The notes: a model not told the origin generated them from the sequence alone. Shown: positions 8,729-18,649, counted from the stretch's first letter. The stretch: DNA of 64,000 nucleotides from Chitinophaga skermanii (GCF_003259335.1 NZ_QLLL01000002.1:1-64000); one strand, 5' to 3'. A program made the numbers and translations.

Positions 8729-10372
8729 ATGAAAAACATCATCACCTTATTCACTTGTTTGCTGCTGGTACAGCTTGTATCAGCGCAAAAAAAGACCCAA
8801 CAACCCAATATCATCTTAATAATGGTAGATGATATGGGATGGTCGGATATTGGTCCGTATGGATCTGAAATTAGCACACCCAACTTGGACCGCCTAGCGG
8901 CAGAAGGCTTGCGCTTACAAGAGTTTTACAATAATTCCATTTGCGCCCCTACACGTGCGTCGTTGCTAACCGGGCAATTTGCCCATAAAGCGGGCATTGG
9001 ATACTTTAATGTAAACCTAGGCTTGCCCGCTTACCAAGGTTACTTAAACCGCGAATCGTTGACGCTAGCAGAAGTGCTGAAGGAAGCGGGTTACAGTACG
9101 TTAATGTCGGGTAAATGGCATGTGGGCGATGATAGCCTAAGTTGGCCTAATCAACGAGGATTCGACCAGTTCTTTGGGTTTATTGGTGGCGCTAGCAATT
9201 ACTTTGACATTGCGCCTTACAAAGAGAAAGCACCGCCGGTTCAATTGGTAGAGAATAACCGGGCTATTAACCTGCAACCCGGTAAATATTTAACCGATGA
9301 AATTGCCGGGCACGCCGTACAGTTCTTAGAGGAACAAAACAAATCCAACAAGCCATTCTTTCTATACGTAGCATATAATGCACCACACTGGCCTTTACAA
9401 GCCCAACCAGCTGATATCGACAAGTATAAAGGTAAATACAGCATTGGATGGGATTCACTTCGCCAACAACGCATACAACGTTTACAAAAAATTGGACTCC
9501 TAGCTCCCAATGCTACCATCCCAAAAGATCCACAAGTACCAGCATGGGAAAGCCTCACGTACGACGAAAAGAAATACTGGGAAAAGAAAATGGAAGTTTA
9601 TGCGGCTATGATCGACCGGATGGACCAAGGTATTGGTCAAATATTGAACAAACTAAAAGCATTGAAAAAAGATAAAAACACGCTGATTGTATTTATCTCT
9701 GATAATGGCGCACAAGGTGGCTTTATTCCGGCGGGTCGTAAACGCCCGCGTAGTAGCGGACCAATTGGCTCGGCCGGCTCATACGATTATGTAGAACAAA
9801 GTTGGGCGAATGTGTCAAACGCAGCTTTACGTTCTTACAAAGCCAGTGCATATGAAGGTGGTATTAGTTCTCCATTAATTGCTTGGTATCCTGGTAAAAT
9901 TAAAGCCAATAGTATAGCGAAGGGTACGGCGCACTTGGTAGACCTCGCCCCTACTTTTTACGAACTGGCCGGGGCACAATATCCTCAACAATACCACCAA
10001 GTCGCCATTAACCCATTACCGGGCACCAGTTTAGCGAAGCTTTTCTTAGCACAACAAGAAATTAACCGGGCAAGCCCGCTATGTTGGGAACGTGCCGGAA
10101 ACCGGGCAGTGCGTAGTGGTAAATGGAAATTGGTAAGTGCTTATCCTGCCAATGAATGGGAATTGTATGATATAGAAAATGACCGTGGCGAAACGAAAAA
10201 CCTTGCACAGCAACAGCCGCAAGTAGTTGCCGAATTAAATGCAGTGTATGAAAAATGGGCGAAGCAAAATGATGTGATCGATTACGATAAAATCAAACCC
10301 ACAGGTAATGCCGGGTTTGCAGGGCCTTTTAATGAGAATACACAAAATGCACGTCGTACTAACCAACGTTAA
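8729..10372 (+). CDS. Secreted type I (formylglycine) sulfatase, first of a tandem pair
   Basis: 547 residues from the ATG at 8729, which gives the signal peptide LFTCLLLVQLVSAQ; an upstream in-frame ATG at 8705 overlaps the SusD end and lacks a signal. Family S1 sulfatase: metal-binding MVDDMGWSD near the start, and the CAPTRASLLTG motif with Cys72 as the residue converted to formylglycine. Also GKWHVGDD, SDNGA and the C-terminal NRAVRSGKWKLVS. It removes sulfate esters from glycans in the periplasm or at the surface. Activation requires a sulfatase-maturing enzyme, which is not in this window. It is closely related to the next gene, so a duplication with possible specialisation for different linkage positions is likely. 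Confidence 0.92.
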   Translation: MKNIITLFTCLLLVQLVSAQKKTQQPNIILIMVDDMGWSDIGPYGSEISTPNLDRLAAEGLRLQEFYNNSICAPTRASLLTGQFAHKAGIGYFNVNLGLPAYQGYLNRESLTLAEVLKEAGYSTLMSGKWHVGDDSLSWPNQRGFDQFFGFIGGASNYFDIAPYKEKAPPVQLVENNRAINLQPGKYLTDEIAGHAVQFLEEQNKSNKPFFLYVAYNAPHWPLQAQPADIDKYKGKYSIGWDSLRQQRIQRLQKIGLLAPNATIPKDPQVPAWESLTYDEKKYWEKKMEVYAAMIDRMDQGIGQILNKLKALKKDKNTLIVFISDNGAQGGFIPAGRKRPRSSGPIGSAGSYDYVEQSWANVSNAALRSYKASAYEGGISSPLIAWYPGKIKANSIAKGTAHLVDLAPTFYELAGAQYPQQYHQVAINPLPGTSLAKLFLAQQEINRASPLCWERAGNRAVRSGKWKLVSAYPANEWELYDIENDRGETKNLAQQQPQVVAELNAVYEKWAKQNDVIDYDKIKPTGNAGFAGPFNENTQNARRTNQR

Positions 10373-10383
10373 AACAAGCTTAC

Positions 10384-12006
10384 ATGAAAAAATTATTCTT
10401 CTCCATACTAGCCATTACAGTGGCTTTACAGGCAACAGCGCAAAAGCAACCGCCTAATATTATTTTAATCGTGGTAGACGATATGGGGTATTCAGATTTA
10501 GGTGCGTATGGTTCGGAAATAGCCACGCCTAACTTGGATCGTTTAGCAAAGGAAGGATTGCGGTTACGCGAATTCTATAATAACTCTATTTGCGCGCCTA
10601 CCCGGGCTTCTTTGCTAACAGGGCAATACCAGCACAAGGCCGGCATTGGTTATTTTGATGTGAACCTCGGTTTGCCTGCTTACCAAGGGTATTTAAACCG
10701 TCAATCGTTAACACTGGCAGAAGTACTCCGCAATGCTGGATACAACACTTTGATGTCGGGTAAATGGCATGTTGGGAACGATTCGTTGGCATGGCCAAAT
10801 CAACGTGGTTTCGAGCAGTTCTACGGGGTAATTGGTGGCGGAGCGAACTACTTTGATGCGAAACCGATGCCATTGGGTGGAAGAGACTACCCAGTTGTGC
10901 TTGTAGAAAATAACAAGCGTTTACGCCCGGCTGATAACTCTTACTACTTTACCGACGAAATTGGCAACCACGCATTGCAATACCTCGATGCACAAAGCAA
11001 TTCCAATAAGCCATTCTTCCTCTACTTAGCCTTCAATGCACCGCACTGGCCATTACAAGCATTACCCGAAGACATTGCCAAGTACAAAGGTAAATACGAT
11101 ATCGGTTGGGATTCTTTACGGGCTAGCCGTTTGCAAAACCAAGCGAAACTGGGTATACTTCCTGCGAAGTATACCGTGGCTGAGCGTGACGAGGCAGTGC
11201 CTGCTTGGGATAATTTAACATACGATGAGAAAAAACTATGGGCAGCCAAAATGGAAGTATTTGCCGCGATGGTGGATAGAATGGATCAGAACGTTGGGAA
11301 GTTGTTGGATAAATTGAAAGCGTTGAAGAAAGATGATAATACCCTTATTGTGTTTATTTCCGATAATGGTGCGCCAGCGGAAGATGTAGCACATTTTGGA
11401 CAGCGCGCAGGTCGGAATTCCGGGCCGGTAGGTACAGCAGGATCATTCGAAGCGCAAGGTAAAAATTGGTCGTACGTATCGAATGCACCCTTCCGCTCTT
11501 TCAAAAACTCGATGTACGAAGGTGGTATTAGTTCTCCTTTTATAGCTTGGTTGCCCGGTAAAATTCCAGCCGGTCAAATTGCAAAAGGAACAGCGCATTT
11601 GATCGACTTGGCACCTACCTTCTACGACTTAGCCCATGCCAATTACCCTGCCCAATTCCAAGGTGAAAAAACAAACGCATTACCTGGTAAAAGCCTCCTG
11701 CCCTTGTTACTCAACAATACCGCTATTCAACGCGAGCAACCCATTTTTTGGGAACGTGCAGGTAACCGCGCGGTACGACAAGGTAAATGGAAGTTGGTAT
11801 CGATTTTCCCATCGTATAAATGGGAATTGTATGATATAGAGAATGATCGTGGTGAAACGAAAGACTTGGCCGGGCAAAATAGGCAATTGGTGAACGAGCT
11901 ATCGGCAGCTTATTTCCAATGGGCGAAGGAAACCGGTGTAGTGGAATATGAAACGATTAAACCGGCAAATATTTTCGACCGGGGTAAACAAAACAATACG
12001 AAATAA
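10384..12006 (+). CDS. Secreted type I sulfatase, second of a tandem pair
   Basis: 540 residues with signal peptide ending ALQATAQ. It has the same layout as the upstream sulfatase: VVDDMGYSDLGAYG, CAPTRASLLTG (Cys70 becomes formylglycine), GKWHVGND, SDNGAPAED and a C-terminal GKWKLVS region. The paralogues are near-identical at the active site and differ most in the insert around residues 160-180 (a GG/DYPVVL stretch here), which could alter substrate choice. It starts 11 bases after the first sulfatase and ends the operon before a clear terminator. Confidence 0.92.
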   Translation: MKKLFFSILAITVALQATAQKQPPNIILIVVDDMGYSDLGAYGSEIATPNLDRLAKEGLRLREFYNNSICAPTRASLLTGQYQHKAGIGYFDVNLGLPAYQGYLNRQSLTLAEVLRNAGYNTLMSGKWHVGNDSLAWPNQRGFEQFYGVIGGGANYFDAKPMPLGGRDYPVVLVENNKRLRPADNSYYFTDEIGNHALQYLDAQSNSNKPFFLYLAFNAPHWPLQALPEDIAKYKGKYDIGWDSLRASRLQNQAKLGILPAKYTVAERDEAVPAWDNLTYDEKKLWAAKMEVFAAMVDRMDQNVGKLLDKLKALKKDDNTLIVFISDNGAPAEDVAHFGQRAGRNSGPVGTAGSFEAQGKNWSYVSNAPFRSFKNSMYEGGISSPFIAWLPGKIPAGQIAKGTAHLIDLAPTFYDLAHANYPAQFQGEKTNALPGKSLLPLLLNNTAIQREQPIFWERAGNRAVRQGKWKLVSIFPSYKWELYDIENDRGETKDLAGQNRQLVNELSAAYFQWAKETGVVEYETIKPANIFDRGKQNNTK

Positions 12007-12041
12007 AGGCCTGTTTTTTATTCATTATACATTGTGAGGAA

Positions 12042-12077
12042 AAGCCGTTTCTATTCTTAGAGACGGCTTCTTTTTTT
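12042..12077 (+). terminator. Terminator of the SusCD-sulfatase operon
   Basis: Stem AAGCCGTTTCT (12042-12052) against AGAGACGGCTT (12059-12069), loop of six, followed by CTTTTTTT. Confidence 0.8.
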
Positions 12078-12099
12078 ATATTTTATTATCTTCATCCCT

Positions 12100-12639
12100 A
12101 TGTTTTATATCAGTGAAGTAACGAAGTCGGCACCGGCGGTGTTTAAGTCGCCGCTACAGGAAAAGGTGTACGAAACATTAGCCAAATTCAATGTTCCATT
12201 TGAACGGGTGGATGTAGATGATGCTATTACAATGGAAGATTGCTTGGTGATTAATAAGCAGTTGAACATGAAAACAGTGAAAACATTGTTTCTCACCAAT
12301 CGCCAGCAAACGGCGTTCTATTTGTTTGTTACAACGGCGGAGAAACCATTTGTTACAAAAGATTTCTCGGCAGCATTGGGTGTGCCAAGGGTATCCTTTG
12401 CGTCGGTAGAATTGTTGTATAGTATGCTGGGCACGCCTGTTGGTGCTACTACGATTTTTGGGTTACTGTTAGATACCGAACACGCGGTGCAAGTTATTAT
12501 TGATGAGGAGGTGTTATTGGAAGAATGGTATGGCTGCAGCGATGGTACCACCACTTCTTACATGAAGATTCCGCGGGATTGGGTCATGAACGATTTCTTG
12601 GCTTACGTGGGGCATACGCCGAAGATGGTGAAGATATAA
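12100..12639 (+). CDS. YbaK/ProX-family prolyl-tRNA editing deacylase
   Basis: 179 residues without signal peptide, cytosolic. It is the stand-alone aminoacyl-tRNA editing domain related to the INS domain of prolyl-tRNA synthetase: KNLFL-type strand (KTLFLTNRQQTAFYLFVTTAEKP), the GTPVGATTIFGLL loop typical of PrdX/ProX proteins, and a closing SYMKIPRDWVMNDFL. These enzymes hydrolyse mischarged Ala-tRNA(Pro). Length equals the family norm. Single gene, opposite to the next one. Confidence 0.8.
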   Translation: MFYISEVTKSAPAVFKSPLQEKVYETLAKFNVPFERVDVDDAITMEDCLVINKQLNMKTVKTLFLTNRQQTAFYLFVTTAEKPFVTKDFSAALGVPRVSFASVELLYSMLGTPVGATTIFGLLLDTEHAVQVIIDEEVLLEEWYGCSDGTTTSYMKIPRDWVMNDFLAYVGHTPKMVKI

Positions 12640-12663
12640 ATGGATGATCGTTTAGTATAAGTA

Positions 12664-12692
12664 AAAATAGTCCCGTTTGTACGAACGGGACT
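12664..12692 (-). terminator. Terminator for the small lipoprotein gene
   Basis: Perfect nine-base stem AGTCCCGTT / AACGGGACT (12669-12677 and 12684-12692). Read on the minus strand it is followed by ATTTTTAC. It lies downstream of the convergent lipoprotein gene. Confidence 0.7.
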
Positions 12693-12760
12693 GGGTAAAA
12701 AGTTGGCAAAGGTAATTTGCCTATAATGAAACAAGCTGAAGTAATGTTCTTGCCGTTATA

Positions 12761-13147
12761 TTAGAACGTGTAGCTAACAGCGCCAACTAATGCAGAACCC
12801 GTGGCTACGTTCTCCTTCTTCAATTCTCCATCTACGAAGATTTGCACTTTTAAGTTACCGCTAGCATCGGGTGCTAAGGCTGTTACGTTCATGTTCACCA
12901 TTAGTGTACCTGCCGGTGTAGTAACCTCTGGGCTTGTCCATGTGGCTGTATTTACATCCGAGTGGGAAGTAATTTTATCGTCGTAACCGTATACGATCGA
13001 TTGGATTTTCGCATTTGTATTACCGATTGCTTTAAATACTACTTTATGAGAAGAAGATGCCGGTTTATCATCGTCTTTCGAGCAAGCAACGGTTAACATA
13101 ACTAGGAGTGCAACAATTGGGAACAAAAGGTTTTTCAATGTTTTCAT
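12761..13147 (-). CDS. Small lipoprotein of unknown function
   Basis: 128 residues. Signal LLVMLTVAC has a good lipobox (Cys22) followed by SKDDDKP, an acidic stretch right after the lipidated Cys. Such stretches in Bacteroidota can act as surface-export signals. The remainder looks like one beta-sandwich (VVFKAIGNTNAKIQSIVYG ... NLKVQIFVDGELKKE), similar in style to many small Bacteroidota lipoproteins. I do not recognise a named family. Single gene with its own terminator. Confidence 0.7.
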   Translation of the reverse strand: MKTLKNLLFPIVALLVMLTVACSKDDDKPASSSHKVVFKAIGNTNAKIQSIVYGYDDKITSHSDVNTATWTSPEVTTPAGTLMVNMNVTALAPDASGNLKVQIFVDGELKKENVATGSALVGAVSYTF

Positions 13148-13380
13148 GATTTCTGTTTATAATGCCTACTCTTTAAAATCCACAGTTTTCGGCTTCCCTG
13201 TATAAGACATGTTTTTCCTTGGCTGGCAATTTTCATCTGCATGGGCCATTGGTAGGCACAAAATTACAGGCACAAAAAAGTCGTGGCAATCCCTATATCC
13301 CGTGAAAAATTTCTACTGGTTTCCCGGTATATTTATTTTTGGCAACGCTTTTGCTGAATTAGTGCATATTTTCGCCAAAG

Positions 13381-15372
13381 ATGAAAAACCGAATATTGCT
13401 ATGTATATGCAGCTTAGCAAGCGTGTTCTGTTCAGCCCAACAATCCCACGACGACAACACGTTGCAAGCGTTAGAGAAAAAATTGAAAGACGCCACTACG
13501 AACGAAACCACCATGCGCGCAAACTTTGCCTTATCCGACCATTGGCTGATGACGGATACGGTGAAGGCTTTGCAATACCTACAAGCGGGTGAAAAACTTG
13601 TTCCAAAGGGGCCGGTACTGCCCATGGCGATGGCACTCTACCACCGTTCCTTAACTTTTTCAAAAGACGATTTCGCGCTTCAACAAGCCAACTTTTTAAA
13701 GGTCGACAGCCTATTGCAACACGATCAACAACCGATGGCTTATTTGTACCGGGCGAAAGCTTGGTATGAATATGGTCGTATTGAACAAAAGAATGATGCA
13801 CCCAAAAAGTTCGTAGATATCATTCTCAACAAAGCTATCCCCTTGGCGCAAAAAGCCGGCGACCCTACCCTTGTAGGTAAAGATTATCTTGCCGTTGCTA
13901 TTGTATTCAAAAACACCAACGAGTTTGAGAAGGCACGTCTGTACACCCAGCAAGCCATCAATGCATTTAAAGCCCCTAGTGTAAATGAAGGAGAACTGCT
14001 GATTGGTTACCACACCATGGCCGAAATTGCCAGCTTATCGAATAACAACAAAGATGCTAGGCCTTACCTAGATTCTTCGCTAGCTATCTTGAAAAAATAC
14101 CCCGGTAGCGAATACTACCTTAGTTACTATAATGCCGAAGGGATGTATTATACATTGGAATCGCGGTTCAAGGATGCCCTGCAAAGTTTATCGAAAGGAG
14201 TAGCACTGGCACAGAAACTACATTTGCGCTACGACGAACTTCGACTAGTGATGCAACAATTTTACGCCTACTACAATGATGGCAATTTTGGAAAAGCCCG
14301 TGAAACGGTAGAATACCTATTAGGCGAAGAAGCGATTGCTAAATACGCCATGAACCGCGTGCAATTGCTGTACGGCGCCGCTGCTACGTATAAAGCCATG
14401 AATAACTACAAAGCAGCTTTCTCGTACATGGAACAATATAGCGCCTTACGGGATAGCATGTCGCAAAGTAAGTTAACGAACGATGTGCATGCCTTGGAAA
14501 TAAAATACCAAAACGCCGAAAAACAAAAAGAGATTGACGCACTAACGGCTAAATCGATCCAAGATTCATTGCAGGCGAAGAATGCTCGTTTATTAATGAT
14601 TACATTGATTAGTGGCATTGTTGTATTGCTGGTGATTATGGGTTTACTGGTCATCATTTACCGCAATAAAAGAAAGCTCCACGCCCAAAAGGAATGGCAA
14701 TTAAAACAACAACTCGACACCATTGCGCAACAACAACAAATCCAATTTAGTCAAGCCGTACTGCAAGGAGAAGAACAAGAACGGAAACGCCTCGCCCGCG
14801 ATTTACACGATGGCTTAGGCGGTATGTTAGCCGGTGCGAAGATCAACCTTTCCACCCAAATAGCTGGTTGGCCTACCGATTCCCAGAAAACAGAGTTAGA
14901 GAAAATTACCCAGCAAATTGACGATAGCGTGCAAGAACTCCGCCGTATCGCGCATAATATGATGCCGGTAAGCTTATTGAAGTTTGGCTTACAAACAGCC
15001 ATAAAAGACTTATCCGAATCGCTCATCAACGACGATATGCACATCGATTTCCAAGCACTGAACATCGCCGACAACCTGGGAGAAGAAGTACAGATACATA
15101 TTTACCGCATCGTGCAAGAACTGCTTACCAATGCTGTTCGGCATGCCCAAGCCACGCATATTATTCTACAATGCAGCCAAGATGAAGACAGGTTCTACAT
15201 CACGCAAGAAGACAATGGCATTGGCTTTTCGGAACAACAACTGGCGAAAGCCAAAGGCGCAGGATTTAACAATATTAAAAACCGTGTAGGACTTTTACGT
15301 GGCAGCATCGATATACAAGCTGCGCCAGGGGAAGGCACTACCATCAATATAGAACTACATGTTAACGGGTAA
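13381..15372 (+). CDS. TPR-sensor histidine kinase of the NarX/LuxR-partner type
   Basis: 663 residues: signal peptide (1-19), periplasmic TPR-like helical repeats (about 30-370), a transmembrane helix at about 404-427, a Gln-rich coiled linker, then a HisKA_3 dimerisation helix (ERKRLARDLHDGLGG, phospho-His476) and an HATPase domain (N584 in QELLTNAVRHA, DNGIGF at 611-616). It senses an unknown signal outside the membrane and passes phosphate to the response regulator that overlaps its end by 14 bases. An exact TATTTTTG -7 box at 13334-13341 with TTTC 20 bases upstream is a candidate promoter. The ORF that overlaps its start in another frame at 13209 is not coding-like. Confidence 0.9.
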   Translation: MKNRILLCICSLASVFCSAQQSHDDNTLQALEKKLKDATTNETTMRANFALSDHWLMTDTVKALQYLQAGEKLVPKGPVLPMAMALYHRSLTFSKDDFALQQANFLKVDSLLQHDQQPMAYLYRAKAWYEYGRIEQKNDAPKKFVDIILNKAIPLAQKAGDPTLVGKDYLAVAIVFKNTNEFEKARLYTQQAINAFKAPSVNEGELLIGYHTMAEIASLSNNNKDARPYLDSSLAILKKYPGSEYYLSYYNAEGMYYTLESRFKDALQSLSKGVALAQKLHLRYDELRLVMQQFYAYYNDGNFGKARETVEYLLGEEAIAKYAMNRVQLLYGAAATYKAMNNYKAAFSYMEQYSALRDSMSQSKLTNDVHALEIKYQNAEKQKEIDALTAKSIQDSLQAKNARLLMITLISGIVVLLVIMGLLVIIYRNKRKLHAQKEWQLKQQLDTIAQQQQIQFSQAVLQGEEQERKRLARDLHDGLGGMLAGAKINLSTQIAGWPTDSQKTELEKITQQIDDSVQELRRIAHNMMPVSLLKFGLQTAIKDLSESLINDDMHIDFQALNIADNLGEEVQIHIYRIVQELLTNAVRHAQATHIILQCSQDEDRFYITQEDNGIGFSEQQLAKAKGAGFNNIKNRVGLLRGSIDIQAAPGEGTTINIELHVNG

Positions 15373-15994
15373 TGTGAAACTGGCGATCGTAGATGATCAC
15401 CCGATTGTACTAGAAGGCTTGCAACGATTAATTGCACATGTACCGGAAATAACCATGGTAGGCACCTTCACCGAAGGTGCTCCCCTACTCGATTATATAC
15501 GTACCAACCAAGTAGATATCTTATTACTAGATATTTCATTACCCGGTGAAAACGGGATGGAGATTTGCAAGGAAGTAAAACGTATTTCACCCCAAACCCA
15601 AGTACTGGCTCTGAGTAACCATGCCGAACGCAGCATGATACTTCAAATGTTACAACATGGTGCCACTGGTTATTTACTAAAAAACATTGCCCCCGGTGAA
15701 CTGGTGGCTTGTATTGCAGAAGCACAGCAAGGCTTACTTACTTTCAGCAAAGCAGCAAAAGAAATCATGGCCCGCCCCTCTTCCGTAGAATTGAAAGGCA
15801 TTCCACAATTAACCAAGCGGGAAAAGGAGATATTACATTGGATTGCAGAAGGGCGAACCACACCACAAATAGCAGAACAATTGAATGTAAGCCCGCTCAC
15901 TGTAGAAACGCATCGGCGGAACTTAATCCAAAAGTTTGCAGTACCTAATGTAGCAGCGTTAATTAAAGTGGCGGCGCAACAGGGGTTTATTTAA
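15359..15994 (+). CDS. NarL/FixJ-family response regulator
   Basis: 211 residues. Receiver domain with acidic pocket VDDHP and phospho-acceptor Asp58 in DILLLDISLPG, then a LuxR-type HTH (LTKREKEILHWIAEGRTTPQIAEQLNVSPLTVETHRRNL). DNA-binding partner of the upstream kinase, with which it is translationally coupled. Targets are not evident; the polysaccharide operon upstream is one possibility only by proximity. Confidence 0.92.
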   Translation: MLTGNVKLAIVDDHPIVLEGLQRLIAHVPEITMVGTFTEGAPLLDYIRTNQVDILLLDISLPGENGMEICKEVKRISPQTQVLALSNHAERSMILQMLQHGATGYLLKNIAPGELVACIAEAQQGLLTFSKAAKEIMARPSSVELKGIPQLTKREKEILHWIAEGRTTPQIAEQLNVSPLTVETHRRNLIQKFAVPNVAALIKVAAQQGFI

Positions 15995-16012
15995 TCATCC
16001 CCTTTCAGAAAA

Positions 16013-17386
16013 CTATTTCTGCAACCTTGGAAGACTTTCTACGTATTGCTGTGCCAGCTTAATCCAATCTTCTTTAGGTGATAAAGTGATAGTGGGTGTA
16101 ATAAATTTTTGCAAGATACCATTTTGCACGGTTGTATTAGTTTGCCGGGCCATATATATGTTTGCATAAGCGTCTTTACTAAGCAAGAATTGGCCATTTA
16201 AATTGTATTGTGCTAGTGGAATGGGTTTCGCTGCAATGATGGTAACGAGGTTACTTTGACGAATGACATCTAAAAACCTAGCAGTGAGATCATTTACTTC
16301 ATTCACTAATATAACAACGTGTTTCAATTGTACAGGCGACTTAACCGGGTGATATACTTCTTTTGCATCTGCAGGTATCCACCAAGCGTTGTTGTTTGCT
16401 TTTGTAATGTAATTACCAGCGTCAGCAATGCCTTTATTCGTAAAACGCTGCTTGTACTTCGCTGCTTGCACGTAAGTACGTGTGGCTGGAGAGGCATATA
16501 AATCAGATCCATATTTCACGACATCATGATCTGCCATTACAGGTACAAGGTGCCATAAGCTTAGGCCGTAAGCGCTTTTGCGCATATCAAATATTAGGTT
16601 TTCGGCTTGCGAAATAGTTGACCACTGTTCTTTCATGAGATTGTCGAGCTTCGTGGTGCGATCGTATTCGATGAAGTTATAAGCGAAATAGACTGTTTTT
16701 GGTGAAAGTTGTTGTACAATAGCCGTATCTCCTTGGAAGTACTCTTTACCGGGCATTGCTTCGGCAAACGGTACTCCGTCGCGGGTTAATTGTAATATGA
16801 ACTTACCGGGCTCTACCTTCCCATATACCCTTTGCTCGTGGAGAAATGCACTCAGTCCTTCAATATAACCATTCACAGTATCTTTCAATAACATCACAAT
16901 ACTGCCTGGCGCAACAGGGCGTTTGCTGCGAACAAAGTCTAACAACACCACGGCGTATTTACCAAATGGTGTAGGATGTTCTACAACAGCTAAATGATGT
17001 GACCCCATGTTGTAAATGCCTTCAATACTATTCGCATCTTTATCGCGGAGCGCTTGTAGTTGGGCAGTTGTTAACACCATTTCTCCTAGTACATCTACGG
17101 TAGCGGATTGACGGTTATATGCAACATTTCCATCGAAAAAGGTGGTCCATTTCTGCAAATAGTACGTACAATAAGGGTACTGCTGCACGTTTTTTATCAT
17201 CGCTTCTGTAGCGCGGTTATGTTCTTCATAGGCTGCTTGCGTAGCAGGTGTTACATAATCGTGAAAACCCGCGAAGCTTTCTTCTACGCGGCTTTTCAGT
17301 TTCTTAAATTCTTGTTCACAATCACATTGTGCCCAAAGTACAGTGCTGCATAACTGTACACATACGATCAATAATAGTTTCTTCAT
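16013..17386 (-). CDS. Secreted S41-like peptidase homologue, probably inactive
   Basis: 457 residues, signal peptide ending VLWAQ followed by CDCEQEF. The C-terminal half has the strand-helix pattern of the tail-specific (CtpA/S41) peptidase core: NLIFDMRKSAYGLSLW and VVILVNEVNDLTARFLDVIRQSNLVTIIAAK. In active S41 enzymes the second block carries SAGE around the nucleophilic Ser; here it reads LTARF, so neither Ser nor the usual following acid is present. I infer a catalytically dead or re-purposed member. An N-terminal helical region (20-120) is of unknown role. Monocistronic on the minus strand. Confidence 0.6.
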   Translation of the reverse strand: MKKLLLIVCVQLCSTVLWAQCDCEQEFKKLKSRVEESFAGFHDYVTPATQAAYEEHNRATEAMIKNVQQYPYCTYYLQKWTTFFDGNVAYNRQSATVDVLGEMVLTTAQLQALRDKDANSIEGIYNMGSHHLAVVEHPTPFGKYAVVLLDFVRSKRPVAPGSIVMLLKDTVNGYIEGLSAFLHEQRVYGKVEPGKFILQLTRDGVPFAEAMPGKEYFQGDTAIVQQLSPKTVYFAYNFIEYDRTTKLDNLMKEQWSTISQAENLIFDMRKSAYGLSLWHLVPVMADHDVVKYGSDLYASPATRTYVQAAKYKQRFTNKGIADAGNYITKANNNAWWIPADAKEVYHPVKSPVQLKHVVILVNEVNDLTARFLDVIRQSNLVTIIAAKPIPLAQYNLNGQFLLSKDAYANIYMARQTNTTVQNGILQKFITPTITLSPKEDWIKLAQQYVESLPRLQK

Positions 17387-17458
17387 ATCTCATGATGAGT
17401 AGTTAATATACAAGGTATTTATAAGCGCTGATTGTATGATGCACCCTTTGGGGGATGC

Positions 17459-18649
17459 TTACTTTCCTTCTTCCAATAATATGGACGACACTGTGTAATA
17501 TTGCACCATAAGTGCTCCAACGTGTAATTCCACTTGTACATACCCGCCAATGGTGGCTTCATCGTACACGATTTTCGTTACTTTGGCTGTACTTGCTTCC
17601 GTGATGGGACCACAAGCTTGGAAATGCACTTGGTAATCTGTTGTCTTCCCTTTTCGAATACTTTTATCGATCACTTTTGCATGACAAACAAATAGTGGCT
17701 TATAATCGTAGTGAACATTCATAAAGCAGATCAATCCCCATAATACACCGAGTAAACAAAGAAAAATCATTGGATATTCGATCAAACGTTGTTTGAGCGT
17801 AGGATTACTACGTTCTCGAGCAATGATGAACAAAGAACCTAAAAATACTAGGCCAATTAAACAATACTTCCAAAGTAAGTTATAAGAGAGGATTTCTGTT
17901 TTATCATAGGCAGACACTAAGAAAAGCAACATAGGAATTAAGAACATAAAAAAGATGGAAGGCACTTTTTGCTGTTCATTTAATTTATCAATTGTTACCA
18001 AGTACCTGAACGTATATAATAAGTAGCAAGCATATACGGGGCACAATGCGAGTAAGTATACTACAATCGGCCAATCATTTCGATATAATGCCACTAACCC
18101 TGCTAGGATCACCGTAACAATATTACCTGCTTTCACATATACACGTGCTTTTCGCAAGGAGGATGCAGCCTCATCACGTCCTTTTTTCTTTACCTCTTCT
18201 TCGAAACCTGCATTAGCTTCTTCGTTGTCCAAATCTGTGAAATGTGTGGCAGCGAAGTGTTTAATTTTTTCGAAGCCGGTAAGTGAGCCTGGGATGTCAA
18301 TCTTCGTATTAGAAGAACTATTCGGCAAGAACGATAATGTAGTTTTCGTTGACTTATATCCTCGAATCGCATTGTAAGGCAAGTACTTAGTGCTACTTCT
18401 TCCTTCATAACCTTCCGTAATTCCGTAATCGTCGAACGTTATCACAATATCCAATAAGCGCATAGCATACACCAACACACCCGTAAACACAAAACCGCAT
18501 ACAACCAACGTTCCTTTCACCCATATATCCGTAGCAGCATATATAGAAACAACCGCTCCCCCGCACGATAACAATGCCATCACGCCAAAGAAAACCTTAA
18601 TCGTTAACTTATATTTCTTGGTATTGGTAAAAGAGCCTCGTATTTTCAT
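17459..18649 (-). CDS. Multi-pass membrane protein of unknown function
   Basis: About 396 residues from the ATG at 18649 (MKIRGSFTNTKKYK), preferred over a start 21 codons upstream because the shorter form has the positive-inside start typical before the first helix. About seven hydrophobic segments, in pairs: two near the N-terminus, then a soluble PH-like segment (ITFDDYGITEGYEG...LPYNAIRGYKS) and an acidic, Lys-rich linker, then further helices and a C-terminal soluble domain with a conserved-looking DEATIGGYVQVELHVG. The middle part resembles bacterial PH-domain membrane proteins. No family name can be given with confidence. Confidence 0.6.
   Translation of the reverse strand: MKIRGSFTNTKKYKLTIKVFFGVMALLSCGGAVVSIYAATDIWVKGTLVVCGFVFTGVLVYAMRLLDIVITFDDYGITEGYEGRSSTKYLPYNAIRGYKSTKTTLSFLPNSSSNTKIDIPGSLTGFEKIKHFAATHFTDLDNEEANAGFEEEVKKKGRDEAASSLRKARVYVKAGNIVTVILAGLVALYRNDWPIVVYLLALCPVYACYLLYTFRYLVTIDKLNEQQKVPSIFFMFLIPMLLFLVSAYDKTEILSYNLLWKYCLIGLVFLGSLFIIARERSNPTLKQRLIEYPMIFLCLLGVLWGLICFMNVHYDYKPLFVCHAKVIDKSIRKGKTTDYQVHFQACGPITEASTAKVTKIVYDEATIGGYVQVELHVGALMVQYYTVSSILLEEGK

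Noticed and set aside
13209..13592. Plus-strand 127-residue frame overlapping the TPR kinase start
   Set aside because: Overlaps a clear signal peptide and TPR region in another frame; composition is not coding-like.
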